Positions 8,179 through 14,626 of a stretch of 42,740 bases of DNA are shown here, piece after piece. Source of the DNA: Bacillota bacterium (GTDB lineage Bacteria > Bacillota > Desulfitobacteriia > Desulfitobacteriales > JAJXUE01); NCBI GenBank assembly GCA_021811155.1, contig JAJZPO010000018.1, positions 1 to 42,740 of the forward strand, written 5' to 3'. Positions within the stretch are counted from its first letter, which is position 1. Every line of letters starts with the position of its first letter. The notes beneath the pieces were generated by a model. It made no database searches, had not been told where the DNA came from, and was given only the letters and a program-made list of their open reading frames with translations. The position numbers and the translations under genes are program-made.

Positions 8179-8610
8179 TCACCTCCCTAGTAATTCAGTT
8201 GTCAGGTCCACGTGCCTGTCCTGGCCCGACCAGTTGTCGTGCCACTGTACCGTCACCGTAACCAGCATATCGTTGTACTGATAAGCCCTGTGCTGTGAAT
8301 ACCTAGTCTCCCTTTGCACTGGCGTAACCCAGCGGGTAAAAGTCTTTGTGCGGTTTGCCTGGGTATACTTCTCTATGGTTTGGGGAGATGTGACAAAATC
8401 CGAGGTGGAGGAGTGGGAAGTTGACAGCATTTCTTCCAGGTAATCGGTAGCCAGGCTCATGGCAATGGTTCTCTCCTGAGCCTGTTGGCTGAGCATCACA
8501 CCCCGGTTGATCATCTGGACTAAGGGAATTAGCACAACAACCAATATGACCGCTGCCACAACCACTTCCACCAGGGTAAATCCGGACTCACCTGCAAGCT
8601 TGGCGCGCAT
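8179..8610 (-). CDS. PilV-like minor prepilin, module 1
   Basis: 143 residues, start ATG 8608-8610 with GGGAGGTG just upstream. The short leader MRAKLAGESG precedes FTLVEVVVAAVILVVVLIPLV, a typical type IV prepilin cleavage and assembly motif with Glu at mature position 5. A helical stretch (SLATDYLEEML) resembles PilV/GspI minor pilins. It is the first gene behind a c-di-GMP-I-type riboswitch and its terminator (8624-8654). The paralogue at 11256-11720 has the same position in module 2. Confidence 0.85.
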   Translation of the reverse strand: MRAKLAGESGFTLVEVVVAAVILVVVLIPLVQMINRGVMLSQQAQERTIAMSLATDYLEEMLSTSHSSTSDFVTSPQTIEKYTQANRTKTFTRWVTPVQRETRYSQHRAYQYNDMLVTVTVQWHDNWSGQDRHVDLTTELLGR

Positions 8611-8623
8611 CTCACACCTCCCT

Positions 8624-8654
8624 CAAACAAAAACTTGTCCGCACACCGGACAAG
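8624..8654 (-). terminator. Riboswitch-controlled terminator 1 (expression platform)
   Basis: In minus-strand RNA, CTTGTCCG and CGGACAAG pair over 8 bases around GTGTG, followed by TTTTTGTTTG, immediately before the ribosome site of the PilV-like gene. The 5' arm region GTCCGG (8646-8651) is also complementary to CCGGAC inside the aptamer (8682-8687), providing mutually exclusive structures. Confidence 0.88.
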
Positions 8655-8677
8655 CTGGGAGAGAACTTGATTCTCCC

Positions 8678-8823
8678 GGCAGTCCGGCTGGCCTAACCAT
8701 ATGTCGAGGTTCGAAGTGTGAAGCACGCTGTTCGATCTCATTCGACTCCGTGCCTAAGGCTTCTACCTTGACCTGGCCGTAGCTCCGTGACTTTGCGTCA
8801 CCAGATTTCCCTGGTTTTGCCCT
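8678..8823 (-). promoter_or_regulatory. c-di-GMP-I (GEMM-I) type riboswitch aptamer 1
   Basis: In minus-strand RNA the hallmarks appear in order. GGCAAAACC opens the domain. A hairpin with a GAAA tetraloop (CCAGG-GAAA-TCTGG) follows, then GACGCAAAGTC, ACGGAGCTA, a long variable arm, and AGCCGGACTGCC closing against GGCA. The arm is about 80 bases, much longer than usual, with nested pairings CCA/TGG, GTC/GAC, AGGT/ACCT, GAAG/CTTC and GCACG/CGTGC. A terminator follows at 8624-8654. The ligand is inferred from the conserved core. The aptamer leads a minor pilin operon and closely matches a second copy at 11783-11923. Confidence 0.88.
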
Positions 8824-9013
8824 TAACAGGTAATTTTTTCAAGTGTTTTTATTCTTTGTATTCTGCATCTGCGCGTTGTTTCCTGCCGGATTAGAAAACT
8901 TTTTGAAAAAAAATTGGTTTTTACCCGCTCATGGCGGTGTTTTGCCGAAATGTTTACTTTATTAGCTCTTTTCCGATATAGGGGCAGGGCTGCTGCCTTT
9001 CTGGCACAGCGAA
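8824..9013. other. Spacer upstream of riboswitch 1
   Basis: This AT-rich spacer should contain the promoter of module 1 on the minus strand. I see A/T runs and a possible GC-rich hairpin around 8930-8962, but no sigma-A or sigma-D promoter with both elements at good spacing. No gene is present. Confidence 0.4.
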
Positions 9014-9040
9014 AGCCCCGAAACGAATTGTTTCGGGGCT
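9014..9040 (-). terminator. Strong hairpin ending module 2
   Basis: A perfect 11-base-pair stem (AGCCCCGAAAC at 9014-9024, GTTTCGGGGCT at 9030-9040) with a 5-base loop begins 16 bases past the stop of the PilX-like gene at 9056. On the minus strand only TTTCGCT follows, so the U-tract is weak and some read-through into module 1 is possible. Confidence 0.7.
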
Positions 9041-9055
9041 CATCACCAGAAAAAA

Positions 9056-9685
9056 TCAATTTTCCCAGGCAAACTTCGTCGTCACTGTTTGCTGCGATAC
9101 AGTTTGGATATTGACCGCTGAGTCAGGAATGTTTAGAGGTACAAAAGTTACCTGCACACTCTGCCCGATCCGGTATTGGGTGCCGCCGGAGTTCAGGGTA
9201 CCCACGCTCTCTATCACGAGATTGTAGGTCAGGGTATTCTGATAGGTTGCTGTGCCGGTCGTGGTGGCAGGTGTAGCAGGTTCGGTGCCGTTGGAAATGA
9301 CGGCCCATTTATAGCTGCCTACCGGTTGGCCGCCCGTGTCCTTCAGAGTCCCTTGGTGGGAAGAAACGACAGGAGCGGCCAGGTTCAGGTCGTTGACGCC
9401 TGGCAGCAGGGTGACGCCGTCAGCGCCAAAAGCGTTTTTTGTCAGGTCCCATGCGTAAGTCTTTCCGCCGTTTTCTATGGCTGTCTTAATGTTGTAGAGG
9501 GCATTTTCAACTCCCGATTCCGCCACGTAGCGGGCCTGCCAACTTTTGACCAAGCCATTGTTCACTCGATACTCATTGGTCAGGATGCTGAAATAGACGG
9601 TAATCAGGATCGAGAAGACTACCAGACTCAGCAGGGCAAAGGGGAGCGCATACCCCCTCTGCCCGGTCACCACGTTAAACCGCAC
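9056..9685 (-). CDS. PilX/GspK-like prepilin-type protein, module 2
   Basis: 209 residues from a GTG start (9683-9685) with GGGGTGG upstream. The N-terminal GQRGYALPFALLSLVVFSIL helix and the following RYVAESGVENALYNIK motif match PilX_N proteins and closely parallel the module 1 protein at 5836-6498. Glu at mature position 5 is missing. The C-terminal half is beta-rich and ends in TTKFAWEN. The gene closes module 2 and starts 15 bases after the large prepilin gene. It is probably a tip-associated minor subunit, with no sign of decay. Confidence 0.8.
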   Translation of the reverse strand: MRFNVVTGQRGYALPFALLSLVVFSILITVYFSILTNEYRVNNGLVKSWQARYVAESGVENALYNIKTAIENGGKTYAWDLTKNAFGADGVTLLPGVNDLNLAAPVVSSHQGTLKDTGGQPVGSYKWAVISNGTEPATPATTTGTATYQNTLTYNLVIESVGTLNSGGTQYRIGQSVQVTFVPLNIPDSAVNIQTVSQQTVTTKFAWEN

Positions 9686-9700
9686 AAATCCACCCCATTT

Positions 9701-11251
9701 CTAGTATCTGGTTACGGTAAACGTGGCATTTGTTTTCGAGCTGGTAACAGTTACACCCAGGTAGCCAGGGCCCAAAAGCCCGCTGTTATCTGTGGGAACC
9801 TTATAGATCGTGGCGACCGGCTTGTCCGAATCCTTAACATTAGTGACCCAGAGTCTCAGCCTGGGCTGCTGCCTGTCCGTGTCAAAGTCGGCTTTAGCCC
9901 GCAGCACAGCCTGGCCGCCGGAATAGTTGGACTCACTGCTCGGAATTTGGGTAAAGGAACCCTTGGCTCCATAGAATACCCCGTACTGGTTGACCCCAAA
10001 ACCGTAGTACCAGCCTCCGCCGCCGTTCGTATTATTCAAACCGTTGTAGAACAAGGTCAGGAGCGCCAATTGGTCAGTTTTGGAACCGCCGCTGGAAATG
10101 TTTACAGTCACCTGGTAGTCAAAGGTAGTCACCGGGTGGTTATAATAAAGAATTTTATCATTAGCGTTGACGTTTTTGGTAATTACCTTGTTGAAGCAGT
10201 CAACTCGGCCAAAGCCTTGCACATCCCCCCGGTCCGCCACCCAGTCCGGTGTATTATCGCTCTTCCCGTCATCCCATGAGGTGTCGTCAGGTCCGGAAGT
10301 TGTGCCGGTCTGATTCTTGCCGCCCTGGAAGCTCCCCGTATTTACGCTGAGCGCCCCCAGCATGAAAGCCTTCTCAGGTTGATTTCCGAAGATATTAGGA
10401 GTAATTGCCCAGACACCGTAAGTGGTGTTGGTCACGTTACTAGACTTCAGTTCGAACCAAATGTTAGTCCCAGAACCGTCAGTACGGATAATCTTGGCGC
10501 TGCTGCCGTTGTTGGCATAGATTACATTGTCGCTGTTTCCCAGTTTTGAACCTTGCGGCACAAGCACAACGTAAGTGCTGGAATCAACCTTGGTATCAAA
10601 GTGGGTATCTACAGCCGAAATATGGATGGTTTGCTGTGCGTGGTATCCATCGACGTCGTTGTCGTCGTCATCGTTTTCGTCATTGTTCTCAGTATTCACC
10701 TTGACCACCCCGTTAAACTGCACGTTGTTCGGAGCCACCATGGTGATGCGGGGCACTCCTGTGGTGTTGAAGTTTACGGAGCGGCACACGGCGGTGTCAC
10801 TCAAGGTCATCTGGGAACTGCCCACGGAAACCGTCATGGAAATGTTAACCTGGTCGTTTTTCCCGGGCGGGCTGAAAAACGCCGTACTGATAGCATGGAT
10901 GAGATAGATTGTCTGCCCGTTGTTGTCTTTAAGGTATACCTGTTTCTTAGTACTGTCAAAACCGTAAGTAAGGGTTGTGTTATCCTGCTCAGTCAAGAGA
11001 ATGGTTTGAGGATCAATTACATTCGAGTATTTGGCTGACTGGATGTCCTTCACCATGCGCGTTAAAACCGCCCTGGCGCTAACCCGGCTGTCCATTTCAT
11101 TGCTCTGCCTGGAGAGAAAAACCTGGCCTTTGCCGGCAGCGCTCAGCACCGCCATGCCGATTACTGAGAGGATCACCACGCTGGCGGTGACTTCCAACAG
11201 GGTAAAGCCCCGTTCTCGTTTGAGCCATAGCTTCAACAGCCTTGTTAACAT
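9701..11251 (-). CDS. Large PilW-like prepilin with lectin-like C-terminal region, module 2
   Basis: 516 residues, ATG start with GGGAGGTG upstream. The leader MLTRLLKLWLKRERG precedes FTLLEVTASVVIL, a clear prepilin peptidase site. After the pilin-like N-terminal 150 residues comes an acidic run (NDENDDDDNDVDG, near residue 200) that might bind cations. A C-terminal domain of about 180 residues (YYNHPVTTFDYQV, LTLFYNGLNN, YGFGV, LRLWV, GPGYLGVTV) resembles LamG/concanavalin A-like folds. It aligns along its whole length with the module 1 protein but differs in the central insertions. The adhesin role is inferred from architecture only. Confidence 0.82.
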   Translation of the reverse strand: MLTRLLKLWLKRERGFTLLEVTASVVILSVIGMAVLSAAGKGQVFLSRQSNEMDSRVSARAVLTRMVKDIQSAKYSNVIDPQTILLTEQDNTTLTYGFDSTKKQVYLKDNNGQTIYLIHAISTAFFSPPGKNDQVNISMTVSVGSSQMTLSDTAVCRSVNFNTTGVPRITMVAPNNVQFNGVVKVNTENNDENDDDDNDVDGYHAQQTIHISAVDTHFDTKVDSSTYVVLVPQGSKLGNSDNVIYANNGSSAKIIRTDGSGTNIWFELKSSNVTNTTYGVWAITPNIFGNQPEKAFMLGALSVNTGSFQGGKNQTGTTSGPDDTSWDDGKSDNTPDWVADRGDVQGFGRVDCFNKVITKNVNANDKILYYNHPVTTFDYQVTVNISSGGSKTDQLALLTLFYNGLNNTNGGGGWYYGFGVNQYGVFYGAKGSFTQIPSSESNYSGGQAVLRAKADFDTDRQQPRLRLWVTNVKDSDKPVATIYKVPTDNSGLLGPGYLGVTVTSSKTNATFTVTRY

Positions 11252-11255
11252 AGGC

Positions 11256-11720
11256 TCACCTCCCGACTAGTTCACTGGTTAGGGCCACCTGTCTGGTGAC
11301 TCCTGCTGTATTGTCCTGCCAGGACACCTTTACCGTCACCAGCATGTCATAAAAGATATAGGCTCCGTTTTTTGTCGGATAGGAGTCTTGAGGGGTGTAA
11401 CTTGCAGAAGTGGTAAACGCTTTGGAAAGATTTGCTTCAACGGTTTGCGTTGTAGTCTGGCTTTGAATTATCCCCGCCAGAGTAGCATTCGTAACAAAAT
11501 CATTGGGCTGCTGGGGATACTGGGCCTTAATCCGCTCCAACTGCTGCATGGCCAGGCCCATGGCGACAGTCCTGGTCTGGGCTTCCTGGCTCAGCCGCAT
11601 GCCCCAGCTAATAACCGTGACCAAAGTCATCAAAGCTACCGTGAGGATGATGGCAGCTATCATGACTTCCACCAAAGTAAATCCGGTCTCATTTGAGCGC
11701 TCCCGGTGCAGAACTTGCAA
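11256..11720 (-). CDS. PilV-like minor prepilin, module 2
   Basis: The frame is open to a TTG at 11735, but that codon lies in the terminator tail. I prefer a TTG at 11718-11720, preceded by GGGGGGTGG, giving 154 residues. The leader QVLHRERSNETG is followed by FTLVEVMIAAIILTVAL, with Glu at mature position 5. The helical MGLAMQQLERIKAQ stretch fits PilV/GspI-type minor pilins. It is the first gene after riboswitch 2 and its terminator and is paralogous to 8179-8610. The non-ATG start and the ribosome site right after the terminator suggest tight expression control. Confidence 0.82.
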   Translation of the reverse strand: MQVLHRERSNETGFTLVEVMIAAIILTVALMTLVTVISWGMRLSQEAQTRTVAMGLAMQQLERIKAQYPQQPNDFVTNATLAGIIQSQTTTQTVEANLSKAFTTSASYTPQDSYPTKNGAYIFYDMLVTVKVSWQDNTAGVTRQVALTSELVGR

Positions 11721-11733
11721 TAGTCCACCCCCC

Positions 11734-11763
11734 AAAAGAAAACTGCCCGCAGGTAACGGACAG
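11734..11763 (-). terminator. Riboswitch-controlled terminator 2 (expression platform)
   Basis: In minus-strand RNA, CTGTCCG and CGGGCAG form a 7-base-pair stem (one G-U pair) around TTACCTG, followed by TTTTCTTTT. The 5' arm GTCCG (11757-11761) is complementary to CGGAC at the 3' edge of the aptamer (11787-11791). This is the same arrangement as in riboswitch 1. Confidence 0.85.
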
Positions 11764-11782
11764 GCGGAACCCCCATCTACCT

Positions 11783-11923
11783 GGCGGTCCGGCCGGCATA
11801 GCCAGATCTTGAGGGGTCCAGCACGGCGTCAGATCTCAATCGGATTTCGTGCCTCGGACTTCGTACCTCTAAGCTGGCGTTAGCCCCGTGACTTTGCGTC
11901 ACCAGGTTTCCCTGGTTTTTGCC
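11783..11923 (-). promoter_or_regulatory. c-di-GMP-I (GEMM-I) type riboswitch aptamer 2
   Basis: In minus-strand RNA: GGCAAAAACC, then a GAAA-capped hairpin (CCAGG-GAAA-CCTGG), TGACGCAAAGTCACGGGGCTA, an extended arm of about 80 bases, and GGCCGGACCGCC at the 3' edge. The core matches copy 1 almost exactly. The arm differs in sequence but keeps pairings (CCAG/CTGG, CTU..GAGG/CCTC..AAG, GTCC/GGAC, GCACG/CGTGC), so it looks conserved as structure. It precedes the first prepilin gene of module 2. The ligand c-di-GMP is inferred from the core motif. Confidence 0.88.
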
Positions 11924-12105
11924 TTTTTCAGATTGGATTTGTTCTGGCTTTTATTATTTTTTCGACATGCCCGCGAATTTTCCCCGGGGCTTCCATATAA
12001 ACGGGTCCGAAACACGTATAATTGGGTAATTCATATCCTTGAACTTGAACCCTGTTTTTCACGGCACGCTGCACGCCGTTTAGATGGTGTGGTCCCATAA
12101 CAGAA
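11924..12105. other. Spacer upstream of riboswitch 2
   Basis: No gene is visible. On the minus strand, TTCAAG and TATACG with a 17-base spacer (about 12015-12045) could be a weak sigma-A promoter. A TGTCGAA heptamer (11961-11967) matches a Spo0A box core, but one such heptamer is expected by chance in a window of this size. Both are low-confidence candidates. Confidence 0.3.
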
Positions 12106-12131
12106 CAGCAGGACCTGGAGCGGTCCTGCTG
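12106..12131 (-). terminator. Terminator-like hairpin after the CD1247-like gene
   Basis: A perfect 10-base-pair stem (CAGCAGGACC at 12106-12115, GGTCCTGCTG at 12122-12131) lies 6 bases beyond the stop codon at 12138. On the minus strand it is followed by TTCTGTT, a modest U-rich tail. Confidence 0.75.
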
Positions 12132-12137
12132 TCATTA

Positions 12138-12560
12138 TCAGATATCATAGGTTTGGGGCTCGGTGTAATCCAAGGTGTCTTCATCAATAAAAACCACTGT
12201 GTCGCAGTTAGGGCAGGTAAGCTCGGTAACGCCGTCCTCATCCAGAATCTCCGGGTCGAAATATACTGTTTCATGGCAATTTGGACAATCGATTTCCAGC
12301 ATGTCCTCATCATCCATATCCCTTGCCAGGGAACTATCTTCATAAACTTCCCCTTCCAGGTCGTTAAGATCCTCGTCCAGGGTTTCCACATAGGTTTCCA
12401 GTTCGGAATGGGCTTCCCTCAGGTCGGAAACAGACAGGGCGATATCCTGCAGCAGGTTAATCATCCCGTTCAACACCTTGCCCTCTTTGGAATCCTTCCC
12501 CAAATCCAAACCTTCTGCCAGGCCCTGCAGATAAGCGGCCCGTTCCGTCAACTCGCGCAT
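12138..12560 (-). CDS. CD1247-type conserved clostridial protein with a C-terminal zinc ribbon
   Basis: 140 residues, ATG start with GGAGGTACC upstream. The N-terminal half (MRELTERAAYLQGLAEGLDL and following helices, to about residue 75) matches the conserved N-terminal domain of a small protein family of Clostridia represented by C. difficile CD1247. The C-terminal half has two CPNC motifs about 29 residues apart (about 92-95 and 115-118), consistent with one zinc ribbon. Its function is not established. A DNA- or RNA-related regulatory role is only a guess. It follows efp in the direction of transcription. Confidence 0.75.
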   Translation of the reverse strand: MRELTERAAYLQGLAEGLDLGKDSKEGKVLNGMINLLQDIALSVSDLREAHSELETYVETLDEDLNDLEGEVYEDSSLARDMDDEDMLEIDCPNCHETVYFDPEILDEDGVTELTCPNCDTVVFIDEDTLDYTEPQTYDI

Positions 12561-12623
12561 GGCGGTACCTCCTCTAAGCTTTTGACTAGAAGATAGTATG
12601 CCACCACGCCCCCATTTTAAACA

Positions 12624-12681
12624 AGAGGCCGTTGAAAAACTGCGTCCGGCTTCGCGCTATACTTGTTTTTGAACGGCCTCT
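12624..12681 (-). terminator. Long inverted-repeat hairpin downstream of efp
   Basis: AGAGGCCGTTGAAAAA (12624-12639) pairs with TTTTTGAACGGCCTCT (12666-12681) over 16 positions with one G-G mismatch. The loop is 26 bases and GC-rich. Its position between efp and the next gene suggests terminator or processing function. The wording TTTTTCAACGGCCT resembles hairpins scattered between genes in other bacterial genomes, so it could be a dispersed element. Confidence 0.55.
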
Positions 12682-12690
12682 GCTGAGATC

Positions 12691-12748
12691 TTTCTTATGA
12701 AAAATGCTACTCGGGAGAAATGTTCATCCGACTACCACAGATGACCCT
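12691..12748. repeat. Short dispersed repeat, uninterrupted copy
   Basis: This segment aligns with 1845-1872 (TTTCTTAYGAAAAAYGCTACT and onward) and then directly with 2117-2146 (GTTCATCYGACTRCCACA and onward). The spoIIIA copy therefore carries about 240 extra bases in the middle. No coding function was recognised. Confidence 0.55.
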
Positions 12749-12766
12749 CATCCCCTTTTAGGAACA

Positions 12767-13324
12767 CTAAGCCCTTTGGACATAAGTGCCGGTACGGGTA
12801 TCGATGATCAGGACATCGCCGGTGTTGACAAAGAAAGGCACCTGCACCACGGCCCCGGTTTCCAGGGTTGCGGGCTTGGAGCCGCCGGTTGCTGTGTCCC
12901 CGCGCACGCCTGGCTCGGTTTCAGCCACCTGCAATTGCACGGAATTGGGCAAGTCAATGCCGATTACATTTCCCTGGAAAAAGACAGTGCCTATGGACAT
13001 GTTCTCTTTCAGCCATTTGACTCCATCGCCGATTTGTTCGGCGGTAAGAGTATACTGTTCATAGTTGTTGGTATCCATCACAACGAAATTATCTCCGTCT
13101 TTATACAGGAACTGCATCTCACGCCTTTCAATCCTGGCCCTGGGAACCTTTTCACCTGCGTTGAACTTGCGTTCCACCACTGCTCCTGTCTTGACGTTTT
13201 TCAACTTGGTGCGGACGAAGGCCGCACCCTTACCGGGTTTGACATGCTGAAACTCCACCACCTGAAAGACTTCGCCTTCAAGTTCAATTGTCGTTCCGGT
13301 ACGAAAATCATTGGATGAGATCAT
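12767..13324 (-). CDS. efp: Translation elongation factor P
   Basis: 185 residues, the usual length, with an N-terminal KOW-like domain and two OB-fold domains. The loop that reaches the ribosomal P-site carries Lys32 within KPGKGAAF, the position modified in many bacteria. The C-terminus has the conserved [17 protein letters not shown] ending. EF-P relieves ribosome stalling at consecutive prolines. It lies downstream of the M24 peptidase gene, the same pairing seen near spoIIIA in many Firmicutes, although pilin modules separate them from spoIIIA here. Whether the Lys32-modifying enzyme is encoded elsewhere cannot be seen. Confidence 0.97.
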   Translation of the reverse strand: MISSNDFRTGTTIELEGEVFQVVEFQHVKPGKGAAFVRTKLKNVKTGAVVERKFNAGEKVPRARIERREMQFLYKDGDNFVVMDTNNYEQYTLTAEQIGDGVKWLKENMSIGTVFFQGNVIGIDLPNSVQLQVAETEPGVRGDTATGGSKPATLETGAVVQVPFFVNTGDVLIIDTRTGTYVQRA

Positions 13325-13408
13325 TTAATGGTTCCTCCTAATTTATCTTTGACTTTAGTAATGCCCTTCAGGCATTTTTTGATGCCGGCCCGGGCATGCG
13401 CAAACACA

Positions 13409-14512
13409 TTATAAGATTATCAGTTCTTTTGGCGACTTGGTGAGCAGACTGCAGCCGTTCTCTGTGACTACAACCATATCTTCAATCCTCACCCCGCCCC
13501 AGTCAGGCAGATAAATTCCCGGCTCGACCGTGACTACCATGCCGGGTTCCAATACTCTTAGCCCCGCCGGGCTTAGCCGGGGTTCTTCATGTACCGCCAG
13601 CCCCACGCTGTGACCCAGACCGTGGCCGAAATTTTCGCCATAACCGCTCCGGCTGATGATCTCCCGCGCAACCTTGTCCACTTCCTGGCCGCTCATCCCT
13701 GCTCTGAGCGCTGACAAGGCCGCCATTTGAGCTTCCAGGACCACCCGGTAGATTTCCCGCTGCTTGTCCGACGCTTCGCCTATTACCACTGTTCTGGTTA
13801 TGTCGGAACAATACCCGTTCACCACACAGCCAAAGTCCATGGTGAGAATGTCACCCCTGGCTGCCCTTCGCCCGCTCGCCACACCGTGGGGCAAGGAAGA
13901 GCGGGGACCGGATGCTACAATGAACTCAAAGGCGGAAGCTGATGCTCCGTTTCTACGCATGAAAAACTCCAGCTCGAGCGCGATCTCAAGCTCTGTCATG
14001 CCGGGCTCCAGCCAGGTCAGAATGTGGGAAAAGGCCCTGTCAGCCAGTTCACAGGCACGCCGTATCTCAGCCAGTTCCACATCTTCCTTGATGCTGCGCA
14101 GGTTTTCGACGAACCCAGCAACCGGAACCAGCCTGCTCTCTGTGAACTTTTCCTGCAACAACCGGAACTGTTCATAGGTGACAAAATTCTGTTCAAAAGC
14201 CAGATTGGCCAGGCCCCGGGCATAACCTGCCAGGTCATCCCATATCACCTGCCCGTGTTTTATCACCCTGAAAGATGGCGCCTGTGCCGCGGCCTGTTCC
14301 ATGTAGCGAAAATCAGTAAATAAGAGCGCCTCAGAAGAAGTAATGAGAAGCGCACCGGAGGAGCCGCTAAAGCCGCTGAGATAGCGCCTGTTATCCGGCT
14401 CCAGGATAAGAATACCGTCTAATCCCTGCTCGAGCAATTGTTTTCTAAGTTTTTTCAGCCTGTCCAGCCAAAACACCCCCGTGTTGTTACTTCTCCCGGC
14501 CATTTTCGGCAA
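13409..14512 (-). CDS. M24 family Xaa-Pro peptidase (PepP/PepQ/YqhT type)
   Basis: About 367 residues. An N-terminal creatinase-like domain (about 15-145) precedes the pita-bread catalytic domain. Metal ligands are visible in order: TMDFGCVVNGYCSDITR (two Asp), GHGLGHSVGL (His), EEPRLS and TVEPGIYLP (Glu). It is expected to remove N-terminal residues before proline in the cytoplasm. The start is uncertain: TTG at 14510-14512 has GAGAGGG about 5 bases upstream, and ATG at 14501-14503 is an alternative. It lies immediately upstream of efp, as yqhT does in Bacillus. Confidence 0.93.
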   Translation of the reverse strand: MPKMAGRSNNTGVFWLDRLKKLRKQLLEQGLDGILILEPDNRRYLSGFSGSSGALLITSSEALLFTDFRYMEQAAAQAPSFRVIKHGQVIWDDLAGYARGLANLAFEQNFVTYEQFRLLQEKFTESRLVPVAGFVENLRSIKEDVELAEIRRACELADRAFSHILTWLEPGMTELEIALELEFFMRRNGASASAFEFIVASGPRSSLPHGVASGRRAARGDILTMDFGCVVNGYCSDITRTVVIGEASDKQREIYRVVLEAQMAALSALRAGMSGQEVDKVAREIISRSGYGENFGHGLGHSVGLAVHEEPRLSPAGLRVLEPGMVVTVEPGIYLPDWGGVRIEDMVVVTENGCSLLTKSPKELIIL

Positions 14513-14536
14513 ATTAGCCCTCTCAATACCTAAGAA

Positions 14537-14565
14537 ATTTTACCATAATTTTTGACTATTGTGTA
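14537..14565 (-). promoter_or_regulatory. Candidate sigma-A promoter for the M24 peptidase and efp
   Basis: On the minus strand, TACACA (14560-14565) and TAAAAT (14537-14542) are separated by 17 bases, 4/6 and 5/6 matches to consensus. It lies between the upstream terminator at 14592-14619 and the peptidase start, where a promoter is needed. Confidence 0.45.
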
Positions 14566-14591
14566 GGTCTTATGCATTGTGCCTGGCGCTC

Positions 14592-14619
14592 AAACAAAAA
14601 ACCTCCTGATAAGGAGGTT
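14592..14619 (-). terminator. Intrinsic terminator ending the pil operon
   Basis: In minus-strand RNA, AACCTCCT/AGGAGGTT form an 8-base-pair stem (14600-14619) with a 4-base loop followed by TTTTTTGTTTG. It sits 7 bases past the stop of the LysM gene. Confidence 0.93.
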
Positions 14620-14626
14620 GGCTGAA

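Noticed and set aside
11961-11967. TGTCGAA, a possible Spo0A box before module 2
   Set aside because: A single heptamer is expected by chance several times in 42 kb, and no second box or promoter arrangement supports it.
12050-12085. TAAA and GCCGTGAA resembling a sigma-D promoter upstream of riboswitch 2
   Set aside because: The spacer is 13 bases instead of about 15, and the -10 matches only 6 of 8 positions. This is not enough to claim flagellar sigma control.
13360-13380. AATGCC/GGCATT stem with a T-run on the plus strand
   Set aside because: It would terminate plus-strand transcription, but there is no plus-strand gene nearby, and on the minus strand it has no U-tract. Six base pairs is weak.
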